Shown in pieces: positions 16,082 through 25,378 of a DNA stretch of 64,000 nucleotides. The first letter of the stretch is position 1, and every line of letters begins with the position of its first letter. A program made the translations under genes and the position numbers. The stretch is taken from NCBI GenBank assembly GCA_963793465.1, contig CAWCAJ010000001.1, forward strand, positions 1 to 64,000, written 5' to 3'. The notes beneath the pieces are model-generated. The model did not search any database. It was not told the origin of the DNA and worked only from the letters and a program-made list of their open reading frames with translations. The stretch comes from CAJQPP01 sp963793465. Its GTDB lineage: Bacteria > Planctomycetota > Planctomycetia > Pirellulales > Pirellulaceae.

Positions 16082-19000
16082 ATGAACAAATTCTTGTTGA
16101 GCAAACGGGCCTGGCTGGCCCTCGGGGTCGTAACCCTGTCGGCCCTGGTCGTTTCCCCCTGCCCGGTCCCGGCTCAAGGTGTTGCGAGCGGCAACCCCCA
16201 GACCATGCCGTCAGCAGGAATGCTTCGCTATCCGGATGTCAGTCAAACCCAGATTGTATTTTCCTATGCCGGCGACCTTTGGGTTGTCAGCCGTGACGGC
16301 GGAACCGCAGTTCCCCTGGCCAGCCCGGAAGGTTCCGAGTTGTTCCCTCGTTTCAATGCCGCCGGCGACAGGATCGCCTTTGTCGGGAACTATGAAGGGG
16401 ACCAGGATCTGTACACGATTCCCGTGAATGGTGGAAACGCCGAACGGGTCACTTATCATCCGGCCAATGAGATCCTGTGCGATTGGACTGCCGACGGCTC
16501 GTTGTTGTTTTCCAGCAACGGTCAGGCTGGTTTGGGTCGCCAATCGAGACTTTTCACGATTTCCGATTCCCAACCGCTGGCAGAAGCATTGCCGGTTCCC
16601 TATGGCACCAATGGCGCCATCAGCGATGATGGCACCTGGTTGGCGTACACGCCCCACAGCCGCGACACGCGGACATGGAAACGTTACCGGGGCGGGATGG
16701 CATCCGATGTCTGGTTATTCAACCTGAAAACCAGTGAGTCCCGACAGGTGACCGACTGGGAAGGCACCGATAGCCTCCCCATGTGGCATGGCAAGAAACT
16801 GTATTACCTGTCCGACAACGGTGCTCAACAACGCCTGAATATCTGGGAGTACGATGTGGCCGACCAGTCGCATCGGCAGGTCACCCACTTCGCGGACTTC
16901 GATTGCAAGTGGCCTTCGATCGGCCCGGGAAAATCGGGCGCGGGAGAAATTGTACTGCAAAACGGTGCCAGCTTGTGGCTGATCGACTTGGCCAGCGGTG
17001 AGCAAAAAACGGTATCCGTCACGATTCCCGGGGACCGACCCGCCGTTCGCCCGCACACACTGGATGTGGTGGAGTTCATTCAATCGGGAGACATTTCCCC
17101 GGAAGGCAAACGCGCCACAGTCGAGGCTCGCGGCGACATCTGGACCCTGCCGATCAAGAATGGTTCGCCCCGCAACCTGACCCGCACCAATGGCGTGGCG
17201 GAACGGATGCCAGCCTGGAGCCCGGATGGTCGCTGGATCGCCTACTTTTCCGATGCCTCGGGTGAGTATGAGCTTTACGTGACTCAATCAGACGGGCGCG
17301 GCGAAACCAGACAACTCACCAGTGACGGCAAGGCCTGGCGGTACAACCCCGTCTGGTCGCCGGATTCGAAGCACGTTGTGTTCACGGACAAGGCCGGGAA
17401 TGTCTTCCTGCATACCATCGAGGGAGGCGCCATCAAACTGGTTGACACCGATCCTTACAGTAACGCGCCTGACGTTGAGTGGTCTCATGATTCGCGTTGG
17501 CTAACATACGCGCGAGCTACCGATAACCGCGCCAACCAACGCCGTTTTTGTCTACAACATCGCCAGTGGCGAAAAAAACCAGATCACCAGTTTCTTCGAT
17601 TGCCACCATCCGGTTTTCGATCGCAATGGCGACTACATCTTCTGTTCCAGCAACCGCGCGTTTGACCAGCCGAAGTACGAGGATGTCGGCAACTCATTCA
17701 TCTATGCCGGAACCGAGGTCCTGGTGGCCATTCCGCTGCGAGCGGATGTGAAGTTGCCGTTGCTTCCCGAGAGCGACGAAGTCGAATGGAACAAGGAAGC
17801 GGACGCGGAAGGGAAGGAGTCAGACGATGCAGACGACTCGGAAGACTCGCAGGAAAACGATGACGAAGACGATGATGAAAAGGGTGACGAAGACGACGAT
17901 CCGGCCGTCGACGATGGTGTGTCCGGGGAGTGGACCGGCCGTGTGCTCGACGATGGTATCCCGGAGGAATTGAAGAACTTTACGATCGTTGTCATGCTAG
18001 GTGCCGATGGCTCAGCCAGCGGACGACTGGAAACCCACCAAGGCACGGTCGACCTGGATTCGGGAAGCTTTGATAAGGAATCCGGGGCCTTGACGTTGAG
18101 CGGTGGTAACAGCCAGATGTCCGTCACCATTGCCGGGACAGTCAAAGCCGGAAAGTTTTCGGGAACTGCAACGGTGAACGGCGGCGAAATGGTGCTCAAT
18201 ATCGAAGCCGATCGCAGCGCCTCCGCTTCTGCCGACTCGGACGACGATGACGGCGAATCTTCCGAAAAGGACGGCAAGAAGAAGGACAAGAAGAAACCGG
18301 ACGTACCGGTTGAGATCGAGTTTGATGGCATTCAACGCCGCATGTTCCAGTTACCGGTAAAACACGGCAACTTTGGCAAGCTGGCGGTCAACGACAAGAA
18401 CCACTTGATTTACGCACGAAACAGTGGTCGGGGTGGAGAAGGAGCCCCGTCCATCAACATCTTTGATATCAAGGATGAAAAGAAAGCAGAAAAGAAGGTC
18501 GTGGAAGGGGCCGGCAATTTCGGCATCTCCGCCGACCACAAGAAACTGGCGGTCATGCAGGGACGTAACATGTTCCTGGTTGATGCCGCCGCCGGCCAGA
18601 AACTGGACCAGAAGTTTCAGACCCAGGGCATGAAGACCACGATCGATCCGCGTCAGGAGTGGAAACAGGTGTTCACCGATGCCTGGCGAGTCGAACGGGA
18701 CTTCTTCTATGACCCCACCATGCACGGTGTCGACTGGCAGGCAATTCATGACCGTTATTATCCCATGATTGACGATTGCACTTCACGGGCTGACCTGGGA
18801 TTTGTGATCGGCGAGATGATCTCCGAAATCAATGTGGGACATGCCTACTACCGGGCCGGCCCCGGTGAAGGAGGAGGCGCCAGCGAAAACGTGGGGCTGC
18901 TGGGATGCAGCTTTGCCGCAGAGGATAATCGCTACAGGATTGATGATATCTACGAAGGAGCGGATTGGGATACCGATGCCCGCAACCCGCTGCGACAGGT

Positions 19001-19871
19001 CGGTATCACAGAAGGCGATTTCATCCTGGAAGTCAATGGTCTGGAACTGACGGCCGATCGGAATCCCTATGCCGCTTTCGTTGGCATGGCCGGCATGACG
19101 GTCACGCTGACGATCAGCAAGGACGCCAAACTGGACGACGATGACAAACGCATCGCAATCGAGTTGTTGAATGATGACGACAACCTGCGTTTCCGTGACT
19201 GGATCGAGAAGAACCGCAAATTCGTGGAGGAACGCAGTGACGGGAAAGTCGGCTACATTTATGTCGTCAACACCGGGGTACCCGGCCAAAACGACCTGTT
19301 CCGACAGTTTTACGGCCAGGCCAGCAAGGAAGCCCTGATTATTGACGATCGTTGGAACGGCGGCGGACAGATTCCGACCCGGTTTATCGAGCTGTTGAAT
19401 CGACCTGTGACCAATTACTGGGCAAAACGGGACGGCCGCGACTGGACCTGGCCACCCGATTCCCACCAGGGTCCCAAGTGCATGTTGATCAATGGCATGG
19501 CTGGCTCGGGAGGTGACATGTTCCCCGCCCTGTTCCGTCAAAACGAACTGGGAAAACTCGTCGGTATGAGAACCTGGGGTGGCCTGGTGGGCATTTCCGG
19601 CAACCCGCAGATGATTGATGGGTCCGGCGTCACCGCTCCCACGTTTGCCTACTACGAAAAGGATGGTACCTGGGGCATCGAAGGACATGGGGTCGATCCC
19701 GATATCGAGGTCGTGGATGATCCGGCCAAGATGGTCGACGGTGGCGATCCCCAATTGGAAGCAGCCGTCGAATTGATGCTGGCCGAAATCAAAGCCAACG
19801 GCTACCAGGCACCGGAACGCCCTGCCTATCCGAATCGTGTCAAGATCGGGATTGCCGAAGAAGACAAGTAG
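16082..19871 (+). CDS. Tricorn-like secreted protease (S41 core), one-base frameshift near 17534
   Basis: About 1262 residues after correction. A signal peptide (KRAWLALGVVTLSALVV) is followed by a WD40/TolB-like beta-propeller (repeats such as MPAWSPDGRWIAYFSDASG and NPVWSPDSKHVVFTDKAG), a second propeller part, a PDZ-like region (DFILEVNGLELTADRNPYA) and the S41 peptidase core with nucleophile Ser in INGMAGSGGDMFPALFRQ. Tricorn enzymes degrade peptides fed through the propellers. The frame changes near 17534 in ccaaccaacg: upstream codons run to DNRA, downstream resumes as TNAVFVYNIASGEK. The rest is intact over 3.8 kb, so an assembly error is plausible. Unusual for tricorn is an insertion of about 180 residues (17790-18310) made of an Asp/Glu tract, a beta-rich domain and a Lys/Asp tract. 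A strong terminator follows the stop. Confidence 0.85.
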
Positions 19872-19902
19872 AAACGTCTTTTCCACTTGTAGCGATTTCA
19901 CT

Positions 19903-19934
19903 GCTCGCCGGCCTTGGGCCGGCGAGCTTTTTTT
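19903..19934 (+). terminator. Rho-independent terminator of the tricorn gene
   Basis: Perfect 11-bp stem GCTCGCCGGCC / GGCCGGCGAGC with a TTG loop, followed by seven T residues (19928-19934), 32 bases after the tricorn stop codon. This is the clearest intrinsic terminator in the window. Confidence 0.93.
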
Positions 19935-20156
19935 GGGCCCCACCATCGCCAAAACCGGCACGCCCGGTGCAGTTTTCTCGGCAGGTAAAGTCGATGGGGC
20001 CAACGGGGCCGGCCGGATTCGCCAGTTGACCTATATTTTTATCGTGGGCAATTCCAAAGAGTCCTTTTGCCACGGCTCGGCGGCTACCCGCGCGACACGT
20101 CGCGGCGACCGCTGCGGCAAGACATTCCAGGGGCCCCGTCGGTTCAAGAAATACGC

Positions 20157-20567
20157 ATGCTTTATCACAAGAAATCTCACCGCCGACGCGGCAATGCGCT
20201 GGTCGAACTGGTCGTTTGTCTGCCGATCCTGTTTGTTTTAACCTTCGGCGGGATCGAGGCCTGCAACCTGAATCACCTGCAACAGTGTGCCACCCAGGCG
20301 TCTTACCAGGGAGCCCTGAAGGGAATCGCGGCCCATACCACGGAAGCTGAAATCCGTAGCCTGCTGCAGGCGTTACTGAGCGCCCGTGGAATCAACCATC
20401 CCGTGATCGCCATCGAAGGGCCCAATGGCTCCAGCTACGACAGCCTGGCCAGTGGTGACAAGTTTCGCGTCAGCACGACCATTCCCGCCAGCACCAACCT
20501 TCCGATGCTCTCCGTGGTCTGCCGACTTTCCGACTTGCGTTCGGATCGTTTTGCGGAGAAAAACTGA
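20157..20567 (+). CDS. TadE-like pilus assembly protein
   Basis: A 136-residue membrane-anchored pseudopilin-like protein. A basic N-terminus (MLYHKKSHRRRGNALVELVV) leads into a single hydrophobic helix with the TadE-type GNALVELVVCLPILFVLTFG pattern (small residue, then Glu near the start of the helix). The rest should be extracytoplasmic. The ATG at 20157 gives exactly this basic-hydrophobic start; longer frames add unrelated sequence. It is the first of three tightly spaced genes (TadE, vWA/TadG, TadE). In known Tad/Flp systems TadE and TadG help assembly of adhesive pili; no ATPase, secretin or Flp pilin is visible here, so the partners must lie elsewhere. Confidence 0.82.
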   Translation: MLYHKKSHRRRGNALVELVVCLPILFVLTFGGIEACNLNHLQQCATQASYQGALKGIAAHTTEAEIRSLLQALLSARGINHPVIAIEGPNGSSYDSLASGDKFRVSTTIPASTNLPMLSVVCRLSDLRSDRFAEKN

Positions 20568-20629
20568 CGCCCCTCGCATCCCGCCAACATTCCCGCCAGC
20601 AAACTTCCCGCCAACAACCTTCCATTGCC

Positions 20630-21709
20630 ATGTATCGCACCCGTCCACTCCGGCAAGGCTCGATCTTTGTCGTCATGTTGCTGCTGTTACCCATCATTAT
20701 TCTTTTCGCGGGCTTTGCCGTCGACGTGGCCTACGTGCAACGCATCAAGATGGAACTGCGGTCCGCCACGGATTTGGCGGCTAAATCGGCCGCCCTGGAT
20801 CTGTCGCAATACTCCGATATGACTTCTGCCAGACAGAAGGCCATCGAGATTGCTGCGGATAATGAAGTCGGCGGTCTCCCGTTAGCGCTGGCTGCCGAGG
20901 ACATTGTCTTTGGGAACGCCGCCCGACAAGCGGACGGCCGCTACTTGTTCTCCGATACCGTGACCCCTTTCAATGCAGTCAAGATCGTGGGACGTCGCAC
21001 GTCCGGCTCCAGCAATGGTGCCATCCGTTCGTTCTTCGGTAGCTTTTATGGTCATCCGGAGTATCAACCAACCATCGAATCCTTCGCCGCTTTTGTGGAC
21101 GTGGATATCTGTCTGGTTCTGGACCGCAGCGGCAGCATGAAATTACCGGTCATGTCGGGAGACCCTCACGATCCCGACTATAAAACGCTGCCTCCGGCAG
21201 CCAACAGCCGCTGGCTGGCGCTGGACAACGCCGTCCGTTCGTTCCTGGATGTCATGAGCAATTCGTTTGCCAAAGAGAAGGTGGCGTTGGTGACCTTTGC
21301 CAGCGATGTGACGATCGATCAGGATCTGCAATTTGACATGTCGTTGATTGAATCCGAATTGGACGATCGATTGATTACAGTCTGGGATGGTCAAACCGAT
21401 ATCGAAGCCGGAATCGTCGAAGCCCAGGCGGTCCTGGATGGCACCGAAAGGCGAACGACTGCGCAGAGGGTCATGGTTGTGTTGACCGATGGAAATTACA
21501 CCGCCGTTGATCCGCAACCCGCCGCCAGCCAGGCTGCCGCGCAGGGCATCCGAATACACACGATCACTTTTGGCGATAGCGCGGATCAGGACACGATGCA
21601 GCAAATCGCCCTGGCAGCCAATGGCCGTCACTACCACGCCGATAGCGCCAGCGACCTGAGCAACGTCTTTCATCAAATCGCCGCCAGCCTGACCGTCTTG
21701 ATTGATTGA
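20630..21709 (+). CDS. TadG-like protein with von Willebrand factor A domain
   Basis: A 359-residue membrane-anchored protein. The N-terminal segment (RQGSIFVVMLLLLPIIILF followed by AGFAVDVAYVQ) is the TadG/TadE anchor, and ELRSATDLAAKSAALDLSQ matches the TadG N-terminal region. From about residue 160 a vWA domain begins with the MIDAS motif DRSGSM (VDICLVLDRSGSMKLP), and later VMVVLTDGNYTA supplies another metal-site strand. vWA domains bind proteins through a divalent cation, so this may act in pilus adhesion or assembly. Start ATG at 20630 is 62 bp after the first TadE stop. Intact. Confidence 0.88.
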   Translation: MYRTRPLRQGSIFVVMLLLLPIIILFAGFAVDVAYVQRIKMELRSATDLAAKSAALDLSQYSDMTSARQKAIEIAADNEVGGLPLALAAEDIVFGNAARQADGRYLFSDTVTPFNAVKIVGRRTSGSSNGAIRSFFGSFYGHPEYQPTIESFAAFVDVDICLVLDRSGSMKLPVMSGDPHDPDYKTLPPAANSRWLALDNAVRSFLDVMSNSFAKEKVALVTFASDVTIDQDLQFDMSLIESELDDRLITVWDGQTDIEAGIVEAQAVLDGTERRTTAQRVMVVLTDGNYTAVDPQPAASQAAAQGIRIHTITFGDSADQDTMQQIALAANGRHYHADSASDLSNVFHQIAASLTVLID

Positions 21710-21801
21710 CAACCAACATTCCGAACATCGCAGTCAAGGAAAAGCCCCGCCACCCTTGCCGGACCGATTCTTCATCCGTCACCCCGGTCATCGGAGTTCC
21801 C

Positions 21802-22209
21802 ATGAGCCTAAACCCAACTCGTCGTCACGGAAACCGCCGCGGTGCGGCAGCCGTTGAGTTTGCCTTGACGGTTCCCTTGCTGCTACTGTTCATCTTTGCG
21901 GCCATCGAATTCTCCTATGCCAACCTGATCCGGAACGTGATGGAGAACGCGGCGGTCGAAGGTGCCCGCCAGGGGATCTTGCCGGGGGCGACGGTGGAGG
22001 ACTGTCTGGCCGCGACTCACGAAGACCTGCATTTGATGGGGGTTTACAACGCCTCGGTGGTCGTGGATCCAACGGTGATTACTCCCTCCACCCGGGAAGT
22101 CTCCGTAACCGTGCAGGTACCACTGTCTGACAATTCCATGCCCATGGCCAAGTGGGTTTTGGGAAAGACCCTGAACCAGACGGTCACGTTGCCGAGGGAA
22201 TCCCAGTAA
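21802..22209 (+). CDS. TadE-like pilus assembly protein (second copy)
   Basis: A 135-residue TadE family protein with the textbook signature RRGAAAVEFALTVPLLLLFI followed by FAAIEFSYANL and ENAAVEGARQGILPGATVED. The ATG at 21802 gives the expected short basic leader; an in-frame TTG at 21706 that overlaps the previous stop is less likely. It is more typical of the family than the 20157 gene and is the third gene of the pilus-like trio. The gene ends directly before the left end of the inserted IS at 22215, so the IS may have landed next to or within the operon tail. Confidence 0.88.
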   Translation: MSLNPTRRHGNRRGAAAVEFALTVPLLLLFIFAAIEFSYANLIRNVMENAAVEGARQGILPGATVEDCLAATHEDLHLMGVYNASVVVDPTVITPSTREVSVTVQVPLSDNSMPMAKWVLGKTLNQTVTLPRESQ

Positions 22210-22214
22210 GCCGG

Positions 22215-23070
22215 AAACGGGGACAGGTCTGCTCTGTAGAAAAGGTGTTGTAGCGAATCGTTGAACCTGCTATTAGCTGTTCATGAGCACAACATCCAAA
22301 TCGCCACGGAAGGTGATTGAGACGGCACTTGCAGTCGCAGAGCAGTCCCTTCCGGAATATTCACACGTTTATAGTCCCAGGAAGTTTACCCAGCACCAGC
22401 TGTTTGCCTGCCTGGTCCTGAAGTCGTTTCTGGATACCGACTACCGAGGCGTTGTTCAACTCCTTGACGATTGTCCTTCATTGGCTGACGCGATCGGACT
22501 GAAACGAATTCCGCACTTCACAACCCTCCAGAAAGCTGCGCAGCGGTTGCTGCTGCGAAAAAACGTCAATCGACTTCTGGCAGCTTCGCTGAAGAGAGCC
22601 ATGGGGTCGCCACAAAAAAAATCAAACTCGCTGCCATCGACTCTACCGGTTTGCAGTCGCATCATTGCAGTTCCTATTAACATAAAACGTCGTTCGCGCG
22701 AGCCCATATCGAGGTCGACTCGATCGCCGTTTATGTCTCGGACTACGACAGCGAATCCAATCACCGGTTCGCACGCGAAGAGTTATCAGTGCGTTCGATC
22801 ATTCCTGCCAACGCCGGTCGCCCCACCAAAAAGCCGGCCAGTGGAAAGTATCGCAGGCAAATGCAAACAAGTTTTGACAAACAAAAGTATGGACAACGTT
22901 GGCAGTGCGAAACCGTCATCAGCATGATCAAAAGACGACAAGCGGTCGCAACCAGCGGAAGAAGTTACTGGAGTCAGTGTCGCGACCTGATGCTGATGGC
23001 TCTAACACACAACATCATGATCTTGTTATGTGATAATAGCCTTTTCTACAGAGCAGACCTGTCCCTGTTT
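22215..23070 (+). mobile_element. Decayed insertion sequence with terminal inverted repeats
   Basis: The element is bounded by perfect 26-bp inverted repeats, 22220-22245 (starting gggacaggtctgctctgtag) and its reverse complement at 23040-23065. Extending outward by five bases on each side keeps the match with one mismatch, giving ends at 22215 and 23070. It is about 850 bp and contains a broken DDE transposase. No convincing target-site duplication was found. It inserted directly after the second TadE gene. Confidence 0.85.
22283..23033 (+). pseudogene. DDE transposase (IS4/IS5-like), internally deleted and frameshifted
   Basis: The N-terminal part (SPRKFTQHQLFACLVLKSFL, DYRGVVQLLDDCPSLADAIG) is an intact IS4/IS5-type helical region. 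After a run of eight A residues at about 22613-22621 the frame shifts, and KIKLAAIDSTGLQSHHCSSY with the first catalytic Asp appears in another frame, ending at a stop. The downstream parts VSDYDSESNHRFAREEL (second Asp region) and RWQCETVISMIKRRQA (catalytic Glu) survive in a third register. Comparison with the usual spacing suggests that some 60-70 residues between the first and second Asp are missing. It cannot make an active transposase. Confidence 0.8.
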
Positions 23071-23098
23071 GTCACCCCCTCGTTCCCGTTCCCCACCC

Positions 23099-23330
23099 TT
23101 GCCGTCGCGGAGCGACGTCTTTTGTTAGCCTCGGACTTCAGTCCGAGGTCAACGACACGAATAATGCGAGTCCCGGCGGGACGACATTTGCAGCTGTGGT
23201 TTCGATTCACCATGATTTCGATTCGTCATTGGCTTGCGGCCCCTTAAGGATGCCGTCGCTCCGCGACTCTCAACACGCGTGGTCGGGCGGTACCTGGGGC
23301 TGAAGCCCCAGGCTAACTGATGTCGAGCCT
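23099..23330 (+). repeat. REP-like palindrome cluster (inverted pair)
   Basis: Two REP-like hairpins face each other. Left: GTTAGCC then CCTCGGAC-TTCA-GTCCGAGG stem-loop (23124-23150). Right, on the opposite strand (23291-23317): GTTAGCC then CCTGGGGC-TTCA-GCCCCAGG. Flanks and loop are the same but the stems differ by paired changes, so the structure is conserved. A second palindrome, CGTCGC-gga-GCGACG near 23103-23117, recurs in related form near 23251-23265. No gene is supported between 23071 and 23641. Confidence 0.75.
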
Positions 23331-23641
23331 CCGGCACTGGATTCCGTTCCTCAGTTACCTTCTGTTCCATCCTTCATTCCGTCCGTGTCACGGGGCGTTT
23401 CAAAACCAGCCATTTTTTGTAAGTGGTGATTATTGAGTGGGTAAATCGGTTCTTTTCAACGCTGAACCCGGTGGGCGCTTTGGCTGGCTTTGAATCTTTT
23501 TTGGATTTCTTGGACCCGTTAGGCGCTTTTTCGGCAGTGGCTGGTTTTGAGTTGGAGCGGCGGTGGCCAAGTCGGTACGACTTGCCTCCGAAGCTGAAGA
23601 TCTCTGCGCGGTGCAGGAAGCGTGGAAGAAGAAACAATCGA

Positions 23642-25345
23642 TCAGGTCGACAACATGCGGGCGATTTGTTCGCGGAAGATTTTGCTGTTGTGACGAATGT
23701 CGACCGGCAGTTTACGCATCACATGGAACCTTTGCACGGGTCGGGTGATGTCGTGTTGAGCGGCCAGCTTGGTGAGTTCCTCAATCAACCGCTGTCGCCG
23801 CGATTCCGTGGCGGGCCAGTGTTCCTGCCATGGCTCAACCACCATTTCTGGCGTGCCCACCCCGGACCGATCCACGGCTACCAGGGCGCTGCGGTAAACT
23901 GCCGGATGGGTATTGAGGATCGACTCGCAGGGCACCGTGTACAGGGTCCCCTGTTGAGTAATGACCCGTTGGCTCTTGCGACCGCAAAACCAGAACCTTT
24001 GCTTCTCATCCAGGTACCCGACGTCTCCCATGCGGTGCCAAAATCCTTTGCCATCCGGGATTTTTGCCAGCTGATTGGCAGCTTCACTGGTGACATATTG
24101 AGTGGTGACCACCGGACCGCGGACAATCAATTCGCCAATTTCACCGACACTTAATTCGTGGACACCCTGAAGCGACAAAATCGGCTGATCGCTGATGGGA
24201 ATGACCTTCCATTGAATCTGCGGGAAACGGCCACCCACACACACGCCCTGGCCCAGGCGAGTGGCGGCATCTGTCTCATTCAACACCATGGAGGCTGAGT
24301 TGCAGGCCACCGGTAAGGCCTCGGTTGCCCCGTAAGGCGTAAAGACCTCTCCGTCCGGAGCAATCATCTTTTTGACACGCTGCAGCACGTGGGCGGGGAC
24401 CGGGGCTCCCGCTGACATGGCTCGTTGAATACTGGGCATGCCTTGTTGGTACTTTTCGCACCAGCGACTGACGGTATTCCACAATGCCGGCGACCCGAAA
24501 GCCTGATCCGCGGTCCAATCATGAGCCGCCTTCAGGAACTGCCTCGGTGCCACATCTGCCGGGCGGGTGAAGTCCATCCTTGGAAAGACGGTGGTCTTCC
24601 CCATTGCCGAATTGAACAGGGCAAACAGTGGAAAGCCGGACACATCCGCTCCCCCCGGCTGAATTTGAAAATAGTTTCGTATCTCAATGGCCTGGTTGAT
24701 GAAATTCTGATGGGAATAGGCAACGCCCTTGGGAGCTCCGGTGCTGCCGGACGTGAAAATGACCGCGGCGTTTTCAGTGGCCGGATGGGGTTGATAGGAG
24801 AATTTGCGGTCCACCGCCAACGTTTCTGCGGTTCCTTGTTTGAAACGATCAACGCTCTGGCATCCCGGCCACCATCGAAGCCCTACGACAAAGTTCTGAC
24901 ACGCTTTGGGAAAGCGGCGGCGGTACAGCCAGCGGGCGATCTGGGCCTTGGCGACGCCGATCACACTCTCGGGCTCAGCATCCGAGAGGCATTGCAGCAG
25001 ATTTTTTTTCCCGATCCCCGGATCCACCAGAATCACAACGGCCCGGGCTTTAAAGAGGGCAAAAACCGTGGAAACAAAATCGATTCCCGGGGGAATCAAC
25101 ATGGCCACGCGTTGCCCCGGTTGAATCCCATGATTCGTCAGACCGCGAGCCACCCGATTGGAATCCGTTTCCAGTTGCTGATACGTGATATGTTTCCAGC
25201 CCTGACCCGCGGGAACCGCCACGGCGGGCTGGTCGGGCCATCGCACAGCGGCCCGACTCAGCAATTGCCCTACATTGAACAGGGCAGCATCCTTCCATTG
25301 CGGATCCCAGTCCGGTTGCTCAGGCGGTTGTACCAAATGCTTCAT
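23642..25345 (-). CDS. Acyl-adenylating enzyme, OleC-like (AMP-binding superfamily)
   Basis: A 567-residue ANL-superfamily enzyme that activates a carboxylate with ATP. The P-loop-like motif VIFTSGSTGAPKGVAYSHQN, the YGATEALPVAC motif and the C-terminal LDEKQRFWFCGRKSQRV hinge are all present. The stretch VDPGIGKKNLLQCLSDAEPE resembles OleC beta-lactone synthetases rather than classic fatty acyl-CoA ligases (from memory; a search would decide). No oleA, oleB or oleD is nearby, so long-chain olefin synthesis is not supported by context. It follows the M16 catalytic gene on the same strand 33 bp downstream and may be co-transcribed with it. Cytoplasmic, full length. Confidence 0.85.
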   Translation of the reverse strand: MKHLVQPPEQPDWDPQWKDAALFNVGQLLSRAAVRWPDQPAVAVPAGQGWKHITYQQLETDSNRVARGLTNHGIQPGQRVAMLIPPGIDFVSTVFALFKARAVVILVDPGIGKKNLLQCLSDAEPESVIGVAKAQIARWLYRRRFPKACQNFVVGLRWWPGCQSVDRFKQGTAETLAVDRKFSYQPHPATENAAVIFTSGSTGAPKGVAYSHQNFINQAIEIRNYFQIQPGGADVSGFPLFALFNSAMGKTTVFPRMDFTRPADVAPRQFLKAAHDWTADQAFGSPALWNTVSRWCEKYQQGMPSIQRAMSAGAPVPAHVLQRVKKMIAPDGEVFTPYGATEALPVACNSASMVLNETDAATRLGQGVCVGGRFPQIQWKVIPISDQPILSLQGVHELSVGEIGELIVRGPVVTTQYVTSEAANQLAKIPDGKGFWHRMGDVGYLDEKQRFWFCGRKSQRVITQQGTLYTVPCESILNTHPAVYRSALVAVDRSGVGTPEMVVEPWQEHWPATESRRQRLIEELTKLAAQHDITRPVQRFHVMRKLPVDIRHNSKIFREQIARMLST

Positions 25346-25378
25346 GACGACGCGTCGTTACGGGAATGGGTCGCCCAA

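Noticed and set aside
18783..20003. Minus-strand open frame opposite the tricorn peptidase core
   Set aside because: The plus strand encodes the S41 core with its nucleophile motif; the opposite frame also crosses the terminator, which a real gene would not.
23374..23637. Lys-rich 87-codon minus-strand frame just after the OleC-like gene
   Set aside because: No family or start context and low-complexity composition; it could be a real small gene but I cannot support it.
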